A stretch of 64,000 nt of DNA from Davidsoniella eucalypti (Eukaryota > Ascomycota > Sordariomycetes > Microascales > Ceratocystidaceae). A model generated the notes under the pieces. The model worked only from the letters and a program-made list of their open reading frames with translations, did not search any database and was not told where the DNA came from. Below, piece by piece: positions 35,201-49,907 of this stretch (the stretch's first letter is position 1; every line of letters starts with the position of its first letter). A program made the position numbers and the translations under genes. The stretch spans positions 1-64,000 of the forward strand of contig RMBW01000103.1 of the NCBI GenBank assembly GCA_004009845.1, given 5' to 3'.

Positions 35201-38200
35201 AGAAGGAGATATGTCTTTTTTCTTCTTCTTTTTGGAGATTTTTTATGCCTCTAATTCTCTGTGTGAGCCATCGGTTCAGTGCTCAGGTGAAGCCGGCCCA
35301 GGCAATAACTCAACGTCTGTGTGATCAAATATCAGTGGCAGCACTGTTATAGCATCGGTAATATTATAGCGCACATGCTGGATGAGAGCCACTATCAGAA
35401 TCATCTCACGAGCATGAGTGCCTGTCAGCACAGTGCTCTATATAGCACCGTGTTAGTCGCTAACGTCAGATACTGGTCTGCATGCTGTATGTTACTATTT
35501 CTGTTGCCACGACTGCGACTCCAACATATGGATGTATCAACGACCGGATCGGCCACGGCTGGCCGTTTTCCCCGTCGTCATTGTTTTGCATCGATATACA
35601 TATATACATGTAACCACATATAGTTATACAAATACATGAGTAATACGACTACCGAGATCCTGTTTCAAGCTATGAATATCACTATTGTAGCATCACCACC
35701 TTCACGCCGCTCATTTCAGCGTCCTTACGTGCGCAAGAGGTGCGCAAATCACCGGTAGCCAACAGTACCCTCAAAGCATCGTTTGTATGCCCATTATAGG
35801 AACACCGGCTGTATTTGCTTTTTGACGAAGAAAAAAGAAAAAGGGAAAAAAAAAGCGGTTTTTAATTTCAATATATTAGATTCAGGATGGGAACCACATA
35901 CATGTATCTATATATGCTTCCGGAAACATATGCTATCCTGCCTTTGCCTTTATTTGTTTTGATAGCTAGACTTGCTTTACCCAGATGTGCTGTAACGAGC
36001 ACTGCGTTAACTCTCGTTCTTGTAATGAAACAGACGACGCCCGCCATTGTCATACCACAGCTTCTAGTCAACTGGAGTTTTACTAACGATTGGTGGTGTT
36101 CTTTATGCACCTCATACAAGCAGGGTGTTCTCCATTCATTTTATTCTGTATATAGTTATATAGATTATAGATTATAGATATAATCTAGTGATTACGAGCA
36201 AACTACATGTCTATTTATTCTCAACGCAAACTTCCCTGTCCTGTTTAATACAAATTAGCATGCTTTAAATCATGATGTGGTTGTGGTGATGATGGTTGTT
36301 TTCACCAAATACAGAAAATCTCAAAAGTACTGGTCAAATATTACGCCTTTTTTTTTTGCTAGTTTCATGCGGCTTGTCATTTTTTGGTCTTCTTCTATTT
36401 GTATCCGATTGGCATTCCTCAAAATAGAGGCATTTCGATCCTTTACGGTAACCGCTCATCTCTCCACCACTCCTACCTTTTTAGCTACGATGCTATTACT
36501 CTACTTCTCTCAAATGGATATCGTGAATAGTGGCTGGTTATAGCATATTAATGGAACACGGTTGGTACTAAGATTGCCAACGTATACATAATCTTTATAG
36601 AGGCAGTCCCTATTTTAGTCTTCGTCAGTTCTGTGATATACGACGGCTTACAGGAAGAAAATTACATGAAACTGTCATATAAAGGAAATATACGTATAAA
36701 AAAAATTAAAAAAAAAAATTAAAAAAAAAAAAGTGACACAACGGAAGTAAAGAACAGGGCGTTATGTGTACACACATATCGATAGTGCTTCAAGCCGTAA
36801 GAGACAGACAACTAATACACAAGAAGTAACGTATTGCTCCCCATTGCTTGCCTGTCTAGCACCGATATACATATAGCCGCTGTAGCAATCACGGATATGT
36901 CCTTTTCCGCTTCGAATGTCAGTGACTACTACTATTGTATGTCCTTTCCTCCCTTGCGTTGGTTCCCTTTTGACTTATTGGCTCATATCACACATAAAAA
37001 CTATTAGTGCCAGTCGGCATCGGTCGACTTTTGTCCTAACCCATGTGTCATTTTCTGTCTGACCGTCAATCAAAATCGACATCGACGGACAGTTCAGGCC
37101 TAGCTTCGACTGGGGTGCATGGTAGACGATGATGGGGTGTGTTGCTATTGGTCAAAGCTGACTCTAAATGCTTCTGCTATCAGCAGTTGAATTATGAACG
37201 GCCAGCTAAGGCAAACCATAGTTGAGTCAGTGGCAATAATGATAGTAGCACTAAAAATGAGATGCTATATGTGACATAATATGACAGTAGGTAGTAGTAG
37301 TAGTAGTGATAATCACCATATTTTGGTAGCCAACATAGCTGCTACTCTATCTTTTTTTGTTCCGATACGAAGGTTTTATCGAGAAATGAATCCAACTGTG
37401 GTGAGAGTTTATGAAAAGGCATGGTTTCTAGCTCGGTCTACGAGACGCCAAAGACCGGAAACGAGTGTTCATAGCGATGTGGCAACACCTTGAGTCGTAG
37501 TGTATATAATTCTGTATGTAGTCATACATAGGCTTTACTATCTGTACGGTTGTATTACGGTTGACGGGAAGAGAATATGAGAGAAGGATATTCATATAAG
37601 AAAAAGTATTAAAATAAAAAGTATTAAAAAACTTCAAGAAAACATACAGATAGTCAGCAAACAAGCCACAAGGTGCGTGTGGCTTTGCTAAAACGTATAC
37701 CAGTACAACTTATGCAAAAAGCTGTGATATGCATGCGTAGTACTTGTATATGTAGACTCTACGTCGACGGTAACATTGACGAGAGTAACATTGAGTGTGA
37801 GCAGAAAAAAAAGAATAATCAATTCCCCCCATTTATTGGTTTCTCTGTAACATTCTGGGTTGGCTAAACCGAACGACAGGGAAAATTACTACATGTATCA
37901 CCCTTGTCTGTTCAGATATATCGAGCCACAAATAGGATCGGAAGCATCAAATCAACAAGTGGACGTCATATATGCACCCCTCGAGCCATAGCTTACGCCT
38001 TGCCTTGTCTCCGCTATTGAGACCGACCAACTCTGTTCGTTCAGTCGGTCAGTCGAGTCGAGCTAATGAGGGAGAGCCTAGCTATGTAAGATATCCTTCA
38101 CCTCTTCTTCCTATCTTGTTTTCGCCTTCTCAGTCCATTGTCTTGGTGTTGGGTTTCCTCGTCTTCTCAGCTGACAGGGATACATGGTTAATTGCACCAT

Positions 38201-38592
38201 CTTGGGAAGCTGCAGGTGATAGGCGAGAAATAGTTAGTAAGAAAAGACTCCGTTCCTAAGGGTCAAAGTGATGATGATGATGCTGCTGATGATGATGGTA
38301 ATGCGTGATGAGACAAAGGATCATCACATTCGGAATTCACAAAGTCGTATTCGATATTCGTCGTTTGAAAACAGCAATAGCCATGTTCTGGATATCTGTG
38401 TGCAGATATACTGCATATAGTTAGCGTCAACCTGATTATATAACTGACTGCCTAGCTATGTAGATACACAGCACAGCCTAGACGGATTCCATGGCTCAAG
38501 ACTGTTCTGTTCATGAGGCAACATCAAGAGGTGATGTTTCTTGTCTGCTGATACAGGCACACTGAACGAAAGAGGATTCTCATTCTACATGT

Positions 38593-38647
38593 AATCTGTC
38601 TCGAAAATCTGTCTTGAAAATCTGTCGAAAATCTGTCGAAAATCTGT
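38593..38647. repeat. Degenerate tandem repeat of AATCTGTCGAA
   Basis: Five copies of AATCTGT spaced 10-13 bases apart; the last three are spaced by a regular 11-base unit. Confidence 0.85.
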
Positions 38648-39510
38648 ACCATATGTACGCAAGTGTGTTGTGTGTGTTTTATTTATTTATATATAGTTGT
38701 ATGTGCTGGCGCTCTGAAATTAACATCGTACCGGAGTTTGTCACATATCGATGGACTCTAGACAGCAAGTTGTAAATTGTTGATGCGAAAAGTGAAAAGC
38801 TGAGCTGAAGCGATTGTTATGGTGGATTTTCTATCGCCTTGGCCGGTTTATTATTATTATATTTTTTCTCTTTTCTTTTGGGGGGCAACAAGGAATTTGG
38901 ACAATCATGTTTATTTTTACTTATTTGGGTGCTAAAAATTGACCTCTAAAACATGTCCTTTTTAACCATTATTGGAGCCAGTTTGTTTCTTTTTCCTTTT
39001 TTTCCTCTCTCTCTCTCTTCATTTGCTGACCAACGGGCTTAACTGCCGAAACGGGTTACGGACTAGGGTTGTCTAGTCTGCCAGGGTCTATGTCACCGTT
39101 TCATAACCCTATTGCGACTATGACCAACTTTCCCAATAATTACCGTGATTAACTTCCCGTCTTGTTAAGGCGCTTCGATGAACTTTTAGTATCTAGCTGA
39201 CTCTTGGCTCAGCACAAACTGGAATACATATAAACATGGTGGGTGTGTGCTCAGAGCTTCAGAAACTTCATAGAACGGTCAGTGCAACAAAGAAAGAAAA
39301 GATAGAAAGTAAAAAACAAGCCCTAGGATCAAGGATCGACTTCAAGTCCAGGTGTTTTTTCTATTCCTGATAGCCACAAGCCACACCCCCTGCCGCTGTC
39401 TTTACACTCCAAAGTGCCTCGTTATTGATGCTTTACTGGGAATAACGGTTGCGAAATATATGTCTTAAGGAATATACTTTCTCAGCTACTCCTCCAATAC
39501 CAAAAAAGAA

Positions 39511-40083
39511 GAGGGACTCTATTTACACAGGGAATTATACACCGCCTTTTAAAAAAAACCTTTTAATAAACCCCCCAACATTAGAGCAAAAATCTTGAAA
39601 GTACCCGCACATGATTATAATTATACTATATAGGACAAAAGTATCTACAATGTTATCTAACTATCACAAATGAAGGTGGGCAGTTATAGGCACTAATATA
39701 TTTGTATATTTAATGATGCTAGATTAATGATTATCTACGGGAGATGTCTGGTCATACTTATAGCCAGACCCGAGAAGTCCAATATTTGTTCATTCTAGGT
39801 TTTCAGGCGTTGTACTAAGGTCTAGCCAGCAATGCCTTTTCGTCTGTTGGTTGCTTTTTCTATCTCGAACATCCGTTTCACCATCATGGCCCAACTTAGT
39901 GATTTTTTGAGGCTCTGGTGGGGTGAATTAGTAGCTGCATAATCTTTGCACAAATGGGAAAACCTTTTCATAGGAAGTTATGCTATATAAATCCAGCAGA
40001 AAAAAGGCGGTGTAAAATAGTGTCCCGAATCGGTCATGAAATGTATAAGAAGTGCAACATGCCCTGTGTAAATAGAGTCACTC
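39511..40083. mobile_element. MITE-like element B, 22-bp terminal inverted repeats
   Basis: The left end 39511-39532 and right end 40062-40083 are inverted copies with one mismatch; the core GACTCTATTTACACAGGG is identical. A second inverted match, ACACCGCCTTTT, lies at about 39539-39550 on the left and near 40003-40014 on the right. The right arm carries about 44 extra bases between the two matched blocks, so one arm has lost or gained sequence. That right-arm insert includes GTGTAAAATAGTGTCCCGAAT, similar to the subterminal part of element A. The interior has no intact frame; MAQLSDFLRLWWGEL at about 39888 is short and unassigned. Confidence 0.75.
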
Positions 40084-41057
40084 AAAAATAATCTCTAGTT
40101 TCGTCAGAAGCGAGGCATCTGGCCATGATGTACCTAATTCTTTCATCTTATTTCCATGCATATGAAGATTGAAAACTACACCCTTTCCGGCCACATGAAA
40201 TGGTAGTATAGAGGAAGCCCAGAGCCCTCTCGGGCATCAAAGTCTTCCTAGCTGTTTTGTATATATGTACTAACATGTCTTGCTCTAGGAGCGCTGTAGG
40301 AGGATGACTACGATGTTATGATAAAAGTCCGCTATGGATTTGGATTGGCCCTGTGATTCAGTGCCAAGGGCTGGGCTGGATCTGTTTTGTGACGAAAAAC
40401 CCCAAGGCCGCTAAGCCTGCCGACACGACATAATTCAACTCTGGGTATACATGTATTATGTATGTACATGTGCTGTGAATAAGCAAAAGAAGCTATCTCA
40501 CCTAGTATTGGAGCTACTACATATACATATGGGCACAGACCCATGGTCGGACCATGTCATATAGACAAGGATTGGCTGACTGGCTGGCTGCCTTGAATCC
40601 TGGTAGGGGAACAGAGTAAGGTTTTGAATGAAACGTCGATTTGGGACCGGGATACGAAGGAGGAGTTCGCTGGCGACAAAGACAGAAAAGACATGAATAC
40701 GGCTAGTAGGGACACACCGGCCATCTAAGTAAGAAAGCATCGTCATTGTGAGAGCGAAACCAAAAAAAAAGGATCCGTTTGCCTCAAAATGATGACAATA
40801 AGACACCCTTTGTATATGTGATATATTTCCAATTTTCTATATCCTATATCTGTATATGTAGATGATTTTCCGTGATAGCCGGGATCACATACAAGTCTGA
40901 TATCTTGAGAACACCTGTGAAGTCAAGTAAGACCTTGTCGCAGCTAGCCAGCTAATATAGGCTCAATAAATACTTATACATACATATGTATGTAGCCGAA
41001 AGGCAATTGATGGCTGATGTTTCTGTATCTATCCTTAGCGTACCAACGTACCAAATT

Positions 41058-41148
41058 CACGCCACTAGATTGCAGAGACTAGGAAGGTATGTACATATAT
41101 GTACTAGTATAACAAAATAAAAGTATGACTTGCAATCTCAGTGGCGTG
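41058..41148. repeat. Foldback repeat, 17/18-bp arms
   Basis: CACGCCACTAGATTGCA (41058-41074) pairs with TGCAATCTCAGTGGCGTG (41131-41148) with one bulged base. The loop contains the 14-base palindrome GTACATATATGTAC at 41091-41104. It may be a very small transposon footprint or a structured RNA. Confidence 0.75.
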
Positions 41149-44100
41149 TAGCGTGTACTTTGTGTAGTTGTATGCATATACATACATACCATGTGTACAT
41201 ACTGTACATACTTATATATGTACAAAAGAGTGTACCAAAGAGAGTACATTAAAGTTAAAAACTAACAGAGTGTTTGTTTTTGATGACTGCTCGTTAACGC
41301 CGGGCGCAGGCGACTACCACCCTAACTATGACCAAGTACTAAGCACCAAGCACTGGCCTGAGCCAACTAGCCGACGAACAAAGACCAGAGGCTACGAACA
41401 AACAAACACAACATTGGCCCTAAAGGAGGGCCAGACCGCTCTAATGTCTTCTCCCCTATGTACAGATATATCCTGTCATTAAGGGAACATCAAGGCTCCT
41501 GTGAGCAAAAAAAAATCACTGACAATAAAAGACAGGACGGGGCAAAGAATGGTTTCCTCCGCTAAAATATCCAGTTGCAGCTACAGGCACTGTTACAGTT
41601 ACAGTAGCAGTAGCAGCTGCAGACATGAGTTGTATAAATACTATTACTGCTGGCTAGCTGATAGGCAACTCAGTGACCAAAGCAGTATAGCCACAATCAA
41701 AATAACAACCAAGATGGATTCGGTTGGATCTGTCTTCCTAGACACTCTGTAATTGTATCTCATTTTTTTTCAGCCTGAGAATCAGGATAGATGAAGGAGC
41801 AACGGTTATTATTAGTCTGACCGCCACGAAAGGCTAGGTGGCATAGATGATATCACTGGAACAGATGAGACCCAACATAATGGCGAGACAAGTGATAACA
41901 GGAAAATAAAGGGTCACTAGATATACAGGTAGGTATTTTTAAACCCACCACCTTGAGCGGCGTTGGAATGTTGTATCGTCGCCCACACCATGACTTTGTC
42001 CACAGCAGCATAACGAGGCAAGTTGATACTAAGATCTGTGGTGATCTGGTACCATGATCATGTTCATAATCATGATCCAAGCAACGGAGAACAGGGAAGC
42101 AGCATCCGAGAAGCATCCGAGCAGCATCTGACTGTACGAAAAAGTACATTATATATGCTTGACATGGAAGGTTCTTTCGTTTCGTCAGTTGGGATTTCCT
42201 GTCCCTTTGTTTCCACACAAATGCAAAAAACGGGACAGACAAAACACAGCGCCGCAAGCTATTGTTTATTTTTATTGTTTTTTTTATTTTTATTGTTCTT
42301 GATGTTGTTGCTCTCGTTGGATCTGGACCTCGTTAAGCCTATGAGATAGGGCGTGAGGAAAGATACGACGGAAACTCTGGCTCATATAATACAACACTTC
42401 TACTCTATATAGGGCGTCTGACGCCGACAATCCGCTCCTGTTTGGGTGCCGATATGCCGAACGTCTGAGTTGCAACTGCTTTGACTAGCGTCGACGATGG
42501 GCTTAGTCAAATTGCCAGGCCATCAGAATCCAATACTGGCTGTACAGATACATCCTGGTGCATCGACAATCATATTTCCAAGCGCCTGCTATTGCCAACT
42601 TCGCCACTACCACATGTACAGAGACCAACATGTAGTGAAAGCCACAGTATATCGAATGCAGTGTTTGCCTGTGTAAGATTCGGGGAATGTGTGGCCCTGT
42701 TTTGTTTTGGGTCGGCTGGCTTACACATATAGCGCCCTGGTATTGGCATTGGTATAGGTATTATCGTTGTCGAACATGGATATAAAACTGTAAGCATGGA
42801 TCCTAAGATGATATCAGTACATGTAGCAACTCCAAAAAAGAAAAGCAGTGAAAAGAAAGAGAAAGAAAAAAAAAAGTCCGGCGCTTCTCTCGGGTGAGAC
42901 ATTGCCGTTTTCTGTGACGAAAGCCAGCAGAAACAGGAGACGAGAAGTATGCAGTAGAACAAGGAAGAATGAAAGAAAGATTAAGAGGACCTGCTATATG
43001 TGTTATTCTTCTCTATGGGCTTCCCGTGGTGATAGTTGTACACCGCCCCCTAATAATTCTCTAGGCCCACCAAATCCAACAGGTGAAGGGAAAATAACAG
43101 TCTGGACCTCTTGTTGTCTCTTCCGCAGCCCTTGAGATACATGTAGCATCTGCATTATTATATAGGCAACCGTATTCTCCTGGATTCCACCAGTCGTCGC
43201 GGGTCAGAGATACAGATATACAAAGGCGGTGGAAGGGGGGATATCAGAACACGGAAGATTAGAGGTCTTGTTTGATCCGCGGCGTCCATGAAGCACATGC
43301 TGCGTCGGCGATCGACCGTTCCTCTGTATTCTATTCTGTTAATACCCGTCTTCTTTTTCTTTCCTTTCTACCATATCCCGACTAGAGAATCCAGAGTTGT
43401 GGCCTTGTACATGGTAAACGAGTAGGAAGAAAAAAAAAACAGGAGGAGCTAGAGCTAGGGGTCGATGCCTCAGCGAAGAAAAAGAAGACTAAAGAAGCCG
43501 ATGTATTGGGAAATCATTGCCTGATTATTATCTATACTTCTTGGTCACCGAGTTCTTCTTCTCTCGCTATATGACACTTGTAGAGTTGTAGAGTGGAGGG
43601 GGCTTATGGATGGTAGCGAAGCAATGGCCTAGAGCCTTGCATCTATTTATCTAGAGCTGATGGACTAGGCTGATAATATATTGATACATTGACTCTATCA
43701 GAATCAAGGGCCTAGTAATATGCCTAGTAATATGTATCGGGCGGACCAATCCATACAGATAAACAACATATCATTAACAAGCAGCAGCTAAACGAGCGCC
43801 TTTATCTCATTCTATGGTGCATTCTTTTCTTTCCGCGTGCATTTGTCCGCCAGATTATCTGTCTACAGTGGTTGGTTCTGCACAGTATTATCAGATGGGG
43901 GCCTTTTACATCCATGCAACTATGTAATTAGCTGAGGCACAAGGCTAGCTAGCTGGTTTATGTATTCAACATACAGCTATCTCTCTATCTCTATACATGG
44001 TATATTTTATACACAATTTTTTTTTACCACCGTCAAATCTTCAGCTAAATGCTTAGAAAATGGACCCTATTCAAGCATCTATTTGACACAGAGCCGCAGA

Positions 44101-45245
44101 AATCGGAGACTGCGAAAGCTTCCTTTGCTATTTGTACGCCTATAAGTACGTACAGATGTAATGCACAGACATATCTATGACAAAATGTTCAAGCTGCTAA
44201 AAACAAAACCCCAAAAACTCAATCCTCATCCTTTCGAGCTATGATTTCCACACGAAGCGATTAGTGGCTTGTTCCATGCTTGACCGCTTTTCCTATCGTT
44301 TGATTCACCAGTAAGAGGAAACCAAAAGAAGAGAGGACCATGCAATCGTAATCGTCAGCTTATACCAAAATCGGGTTTCTTATTTTCCATTTGCTTCCCT
44401 CTCGTTTCGTTCTTGCTTGGCCTAGTTTTATTAGTCACAGAGGTCTTTTTATATACTGATGCTAATATATGTACTACATAATACGGGTCTCTAGACTATT
44501 CTCTAGATTCACATATAATGATCTCTGTCACAGCGCCTTTCTATTATCGTCCTGATACCATCCCCCTTGTCTAACAGTCTGGTGGCCATCGGTTCATGAT
44601 CGAAAGATACTAGTAGAGAGATATAAAATGAAAAATAAATAAAATAAAACGCAACAGGCTTCTGTTTAGTTAGAGTAGCATCACACTAACGTATAGCTGT
44701 GAGTTTACTAGTTGTCACTAGATTGTCTTGAGATATCAATTCCAGGGCAAGTTCAAATCCCACAGACAAAGCCACGCCAAAATCATATATATTTCTCTCA
44801 AACTAGTACAGATATATCACGCTAGAACGTAAGAAGCCTGGGCAGGATGTGAGCTAACCAGACAGCTCCCCAAGGCATCAGCGAAGTTTATTACGCCGAA
44901 AAAGAAAAAAAAGCATTGTTTTGAAGTTTGGACTTTGTTGCTAACTCTTAGTATCCTTACCCAATGGTTACGTCAACTTGATTTTCGGCAAACCATAATA
45001 GCATATTCAATATTCACGATAGGAGCATTAGATGGCCATAGTTTCTCTAGCTTAACCGGCGACAAGGGAAGGGGTTGGACTGAGAAAAAAAAAATGAGAC
45101 CGGGATGGCCTTTTGGATAAAAGACAATAAGCTTCGTGATCTCCGAGCATTTTGAGCACGTTTTCAAGATTTCTTTTTCTTTTTTTTCCAACTTGTCTGT
45201 TTCTGATAGTGGATTCGTCACGATATAAGAAAGGGAGCTGGACAT

Positions 45246-45522
45246 TTGACATCGCATATTAGAAATTTAGAGTCAAAAGTGGAGACTCCACAGAAAGAAG
45301 GTGCATAGACCCACAGTAATAAAATACAAGACAAAAACTAGAGGATAAAGACTAGTCTTTTGCTGCTAAAACCAGAGCATCAGCCGCCTGCACAGGGCTG
45401 TAGACGCTCTCACATTTGCTCGTTGTCGGCTTTTGAAGACTACAGAGTGATGTTTTGTGGGGCTACGTATCTTCATCGAGAGTCCCCACTTTTGATTCTC
45501 AATGTCTAATATGTGATGTCAA
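45246..45522. mobile_element. MITE-like element D, 43-bp terminal inverted repeats
   Basis: Arms at 45246-45288 and 45480-45522 are inverted copies matching at 38 of 43 positions by eye. The outer end is TTGACATC, and TCAAAAGTGG is shared further in. The 191-bp interior is not coding. The arms do not resemble those of elements A, B or C, so this is a separate family. Confidence 0.85.
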
Positions 45523-48500
45523 GTTTCTAATTCCCGTAAGAAATTGGAAACATACATATAAATAGTCGATATATGGGTGTCAGCAAGATATATTGCTCGT
45601 CAATATAGCTGTATGAAAATTATACCCCATGATCAACTAGTACTAGTACTATCAAGTTTTTATTTTTTTTTCCAGATTTCCAGACTTACTTTCGGTTAAT
45701 TACTAGTTATCTGAGAAATATACAATATCCAGATATCATCCATTGGTTCTTTGATTATCCCATGAGGGTGTGCGATTCCTGAACTAGTAAACTATATTTG
45801 TGAAAGACCGAACCACTGTAAAGGAAACAATGTGTAACAACATCAGCTGGCATATTTTAGCACGCTTGCTGTCTAAGCCAATATCACGTACGAGAAAAAA
45901 AAAAAAAGAGACAAAATGCCCATCATCAAAGGAACAGGAAAACATAATCGAGACCAAGCCTTACTAAGGATATAAGAACCCCGTCTCTATCACATGGTAC
46001 ATATATTCATGGTGATATAATATGTCGATAAAAGACAAAGGTAAAACTCATGCTAAGCCCAACTGCAATCACTTCTCCGGAACATGCAAAGCAACAACAT
46101 TGCATGCTCGCCTAAAACCAGATACGTTATCAATGAGTTTGAAGGGAAAGCCTTAGGAAATCCTCACTCTATTTCTTGCCTGGGTTCAGAGCCAGCTACT
46201 GCTATGTATGTGACCTGAAAATGGCGGTGCTAAGATGCATACATATATAAAAAAGGAAGAGGCAAAAACACAACAGCAGTAGCAACGGAAATAGTAAACG
46301 TAAGAAGGAGAAACAGAAGGGGATCAAAGCAAAAGAGCTTGCATATATTCGCCACCCGACTTACACTAGCCAGACCACCACATATGGCGTCGACTATTTA
46401 CTCCTAGCTTGAACAGCATGTGTGGTTATATCACAATTACATGGAGAAGTAGTGGTAATCACGGGGGTTTGATAATAGAGGCAATATGGAGTTGTAGTGA
46501 GGTGTTAAGCAAACAATCTTGACAAAGAAAAAAAAAACTAGAAGAGAGAGGAAACATAGAAGTCGTCGGGCGATGTTCTTGGTTGACGACGTGTCTAGAT
46601 CCAGAGGATGAATTGGAACTTCGTCTAGAAACACCTGATGGGTGACTCTTTGTAAGTTACGGGAGGGTGTGGAAGTGGAAGGTTGGAGGGATTATCGTAT
46701 ATCAGCTAGCCACTGGCCTCGTTTGGAGCAGCGCCAAAAGAAGAACAGCAAAGTTACCCGATGGTAAAGAAAAAGAAAAAAAAAGATGTAATATACAAGA
46801 TATGCGAGGTGATATTAGCGTGTCACATCAACATCACACAGTGGAAATAACGGTACATGTACAAGAATACAGAGCCTAAGAGGATGTTGGCGGCTGGCTT
46901 TTCGACATAATTTAGAGCAAGCAAGCAAAAAAGAAAAAAAGCGAGGAGGGGGAAACACAGCGTAGTAAAGATGATCACGAGGCTAACAATGTTCTACCCC
47001 GCCCTGATTCTTGAGGAATCTTGGTCGTCCTTTTTTCGAATTTCAAGCGTCCTTCCCAACAAACGGATAAAATGGGCAGGTTAGCCTATTTATCTAGGAT
47101 GAATAGGAAAACAAAAGCAGAGGGGGGGAAAGAAGAAAAAAAAAAAGACGACGTGGGCTCCCAAGATGCAAAAAGGTTAGATGGCGATGCCTAGTTCTCT
47201 GTGTATGCATGTGGTACATAGGCGAGATGAGGAAACAGGATCGTGGCCTTGGACAAGTGCTGTAGATGGTGGAGGCATGGACAACTGCTTCTTTTTTTCT
47301 TGTTTGGATTAGATTAGACGTTGAACGGAGGTGCCAGTGATTTAATTCGCTCTTTGCCAATGAGTGCGAGCGTGGGATATCTCAGTGTGACGTTCTAGAT
47401 AATTGATGATGGGGGGGGAGGTCACATTGGGGTTTGGGCGTAGATTTAGTAAGGGCTTTGTCCACTTATTGGTCCATTATTCTCTATTAGTGTTCTTTCC
47501 TTTTTGCTTCTTTTGATATGGTTCTTTGATTCAATAATGCTTTGATAGACAATAGCAAGTGGCCTGCCTTTTTTTTCGTCTTTTCCTTTTTCCTCTTACA
47601 ATGGTCGTTCGATATCGCCTCTACTAGCCCAAGCCTAGAGACACATATTTCCTTTTGACTGTCTGACGATGGTAGAAAGATATCGTGTAAAACGGCAAAT
47701 TCTCAAGCATCACAAAAGACGACAAGAGTTAAATGGAATGGTGAAAAAAGGGGAGGGAGGGGGGTATGTATTTACAAGACAAGGTAAAATATGCTATTTC
47801 TCTTTCATTGTATCAAAAAAGCACTTGCAAAAAAAGGGTCTTTGCTTGGGCAGGTTCTTCACATATCGCAAAATCCCTCGAGATATCATTTTTGTCTAAG
47901 CATATCTTCGGCCGAATACAGTCAAGGCACGACACGAACAACATCCTCAAGATATGGACATTCTTTTTTCTTCTTCTTATGTTGTTTCTTATATATCACT
48001 AGTGTTACATCATTTTTCTGGTTATGATTACTCCGCTCTCGCTGAGTCCTACTGGCTGTTCTCGATAATAAACAACACATCATCACCGTTCTCCCCTTAG
48101 ATAGAGCGAGAAGGAAGACATGAAATCTACAAGCAAAAATACAAAAAAAAACGAGGCCATGCCGTCTCAAACCGAGTCTGGAACCGGGCCCGAACCGAAC
48201 AACGAAGATTCAAAGTTGCTTGGCAGCACTAAAGAAAGACGATGCCAATCATGCTGATGCACTGACCTTGGCTTCTGAAGTGGAGTTTCTTCCGTTTTCC
48301 TGTTTCCCAATTCCTTTTTTTTGCTTATTTTTCCTAATGTTGCGTGGTGGAAAAGAAAAAGAAAAGAAAAAAGAGAAAGGATCGTATAAGTCTTTGTGTT
48401 GGCCAGATGATGGTCCGAGCTTTTATTCTTCTTTTTTTATTCTTAATGTTGTTATAGATACATGTATACAAATATAAATATTTACTTGGTAATTTATCAT

Positions 48501-49469
48501 TGCCCCTGTTAGAAAAGAAAGAAAAAAAGAGACAAGAAATATTATCTGTCCCTGCTTCAGAAGTATGCAGGCTGGTCTTTATCGAAGCACTTTGATTCAA
48601 TTTTGTTAAAGAAGAAGAAACAAGCTGTAGAACATATAAATAAATACATACATACATATACCTCCAAAGACAACTGAAAACAATAGATAAAAAATGCTAC
48701 TTAATCTGTAGTTCCATAGTGGTACTGAATTGTCGGACTGTAATAGCCAAGTTTTGGTTCTCGAAATACCAAGAAATGAGACATTAGCATGAAAAAGAAA
48801 CATTAAAACACCTGTAAGCTCCACCCACACACATGTTGATACTATACTTGATATTGAGTTGCGTCATAGAAAAAAAAGTCCGCGGCAACCATATCACGTT
48901 TGTTCGTTGGTGATCTAACCGTGGCCAATGGTATTTGGACTCTCCTTTTCTATTCCAACGGAAAACACTTGCCATTTGGGTCTCTATACGTTTGACTGTT
49001 AGTGTGTGATAGAAAGACTCAGGTGATCGAGCAGCCCTTGGCTATCACGACGACTATGTATCGATATTGCCACTGTGGTCACGAAGTTGGGCTTTGGGCC
49101 TTGTTAGCGGCTCCAAGGAGTTTAGCTCAATGCGATCTTCTTACCTCGGGACCGGATAATTCACAGAATTGATTCCTCAAACATGTCAGAAAAGTTATTT
49201 TGTTGTGTACATCATATACGAACACTGTAGTACCTGTGTGATAGGAATACACACAACAGTCCACGAATTCAGATTCCGACACCGCCTCAAACAGGAAAAA
49301 AAGGAACTTGTATAGTATGAGTCCGGTATGCCTGATTATGGACCAATATGTCGCATAAGCTTCGTCACTTTTAAACAAGCTGGCAGTGCTTTTCCTGGCA
49401 CAGCAAAAGAGATATTCGTGTGTTCGCTTGAACCACAAATATGACACAGTAAATTGGTATGGCTATTTG

Positions 49470-49495
49470 CGGTGATATGTATATATATATCACCG
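49470..49495. repeat. 9-bp perfect hairpin around a TA-rich loop
   Basis: CGGTGATAT pairs with ATATCACCG with 8 bases between. Confidence 0.8.
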
Positions 49496-49907
49496 ACAGT
49501 ATCGGTACTATTCGAATACACTCTCAAGACACAACCGAGTATTGCAAAGAAGCCAAATCTTCGTGATGTACTGTTGAAAAGACTGTGCTGGACACTGCTT
49601 GTAAGCCATACTTTGCTGGCGAGACTGTGCATTCTTGAGCTTCCCGCGTACCAATCCAAGCCGATATCTTAGAGAAACACTACCAAGACTGGCGTTTGGT
49701 GGAAGGGACAAATGTGTTCCGTGCCGCTCTACTGTATATTTTGTATAGGCGTAGCCGATAGTCGCCTGTATCTGTATTCACTAGTTTCTGGCTGACTTGG
49801 CCATACGTGTCGGTCCTTTATCATGTTCAACTTATTCCCATTTGTACATATGTACACATACACACGTGTGGCTGCCGCCCGACACGGTAAGCATTTCAAA
49901 CAACAGC

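Noticed and set aside
41168..41482. A 104-codon frame containing TPGAGDYHPNYDQVL, reminiscent of PG-rich repeats of flagellar proteins
   Set aside because: There is only one motif-like stretch, the surrounding residues look like translated noise, and the organism is a non-flagellated ascomycete.
44690..44780. A tRNA-like GTTCAAATCCC string
   Set aside because: The flanking bases do not form a five-pair T stem, and no matching acceptor or anticodon arms are visible.
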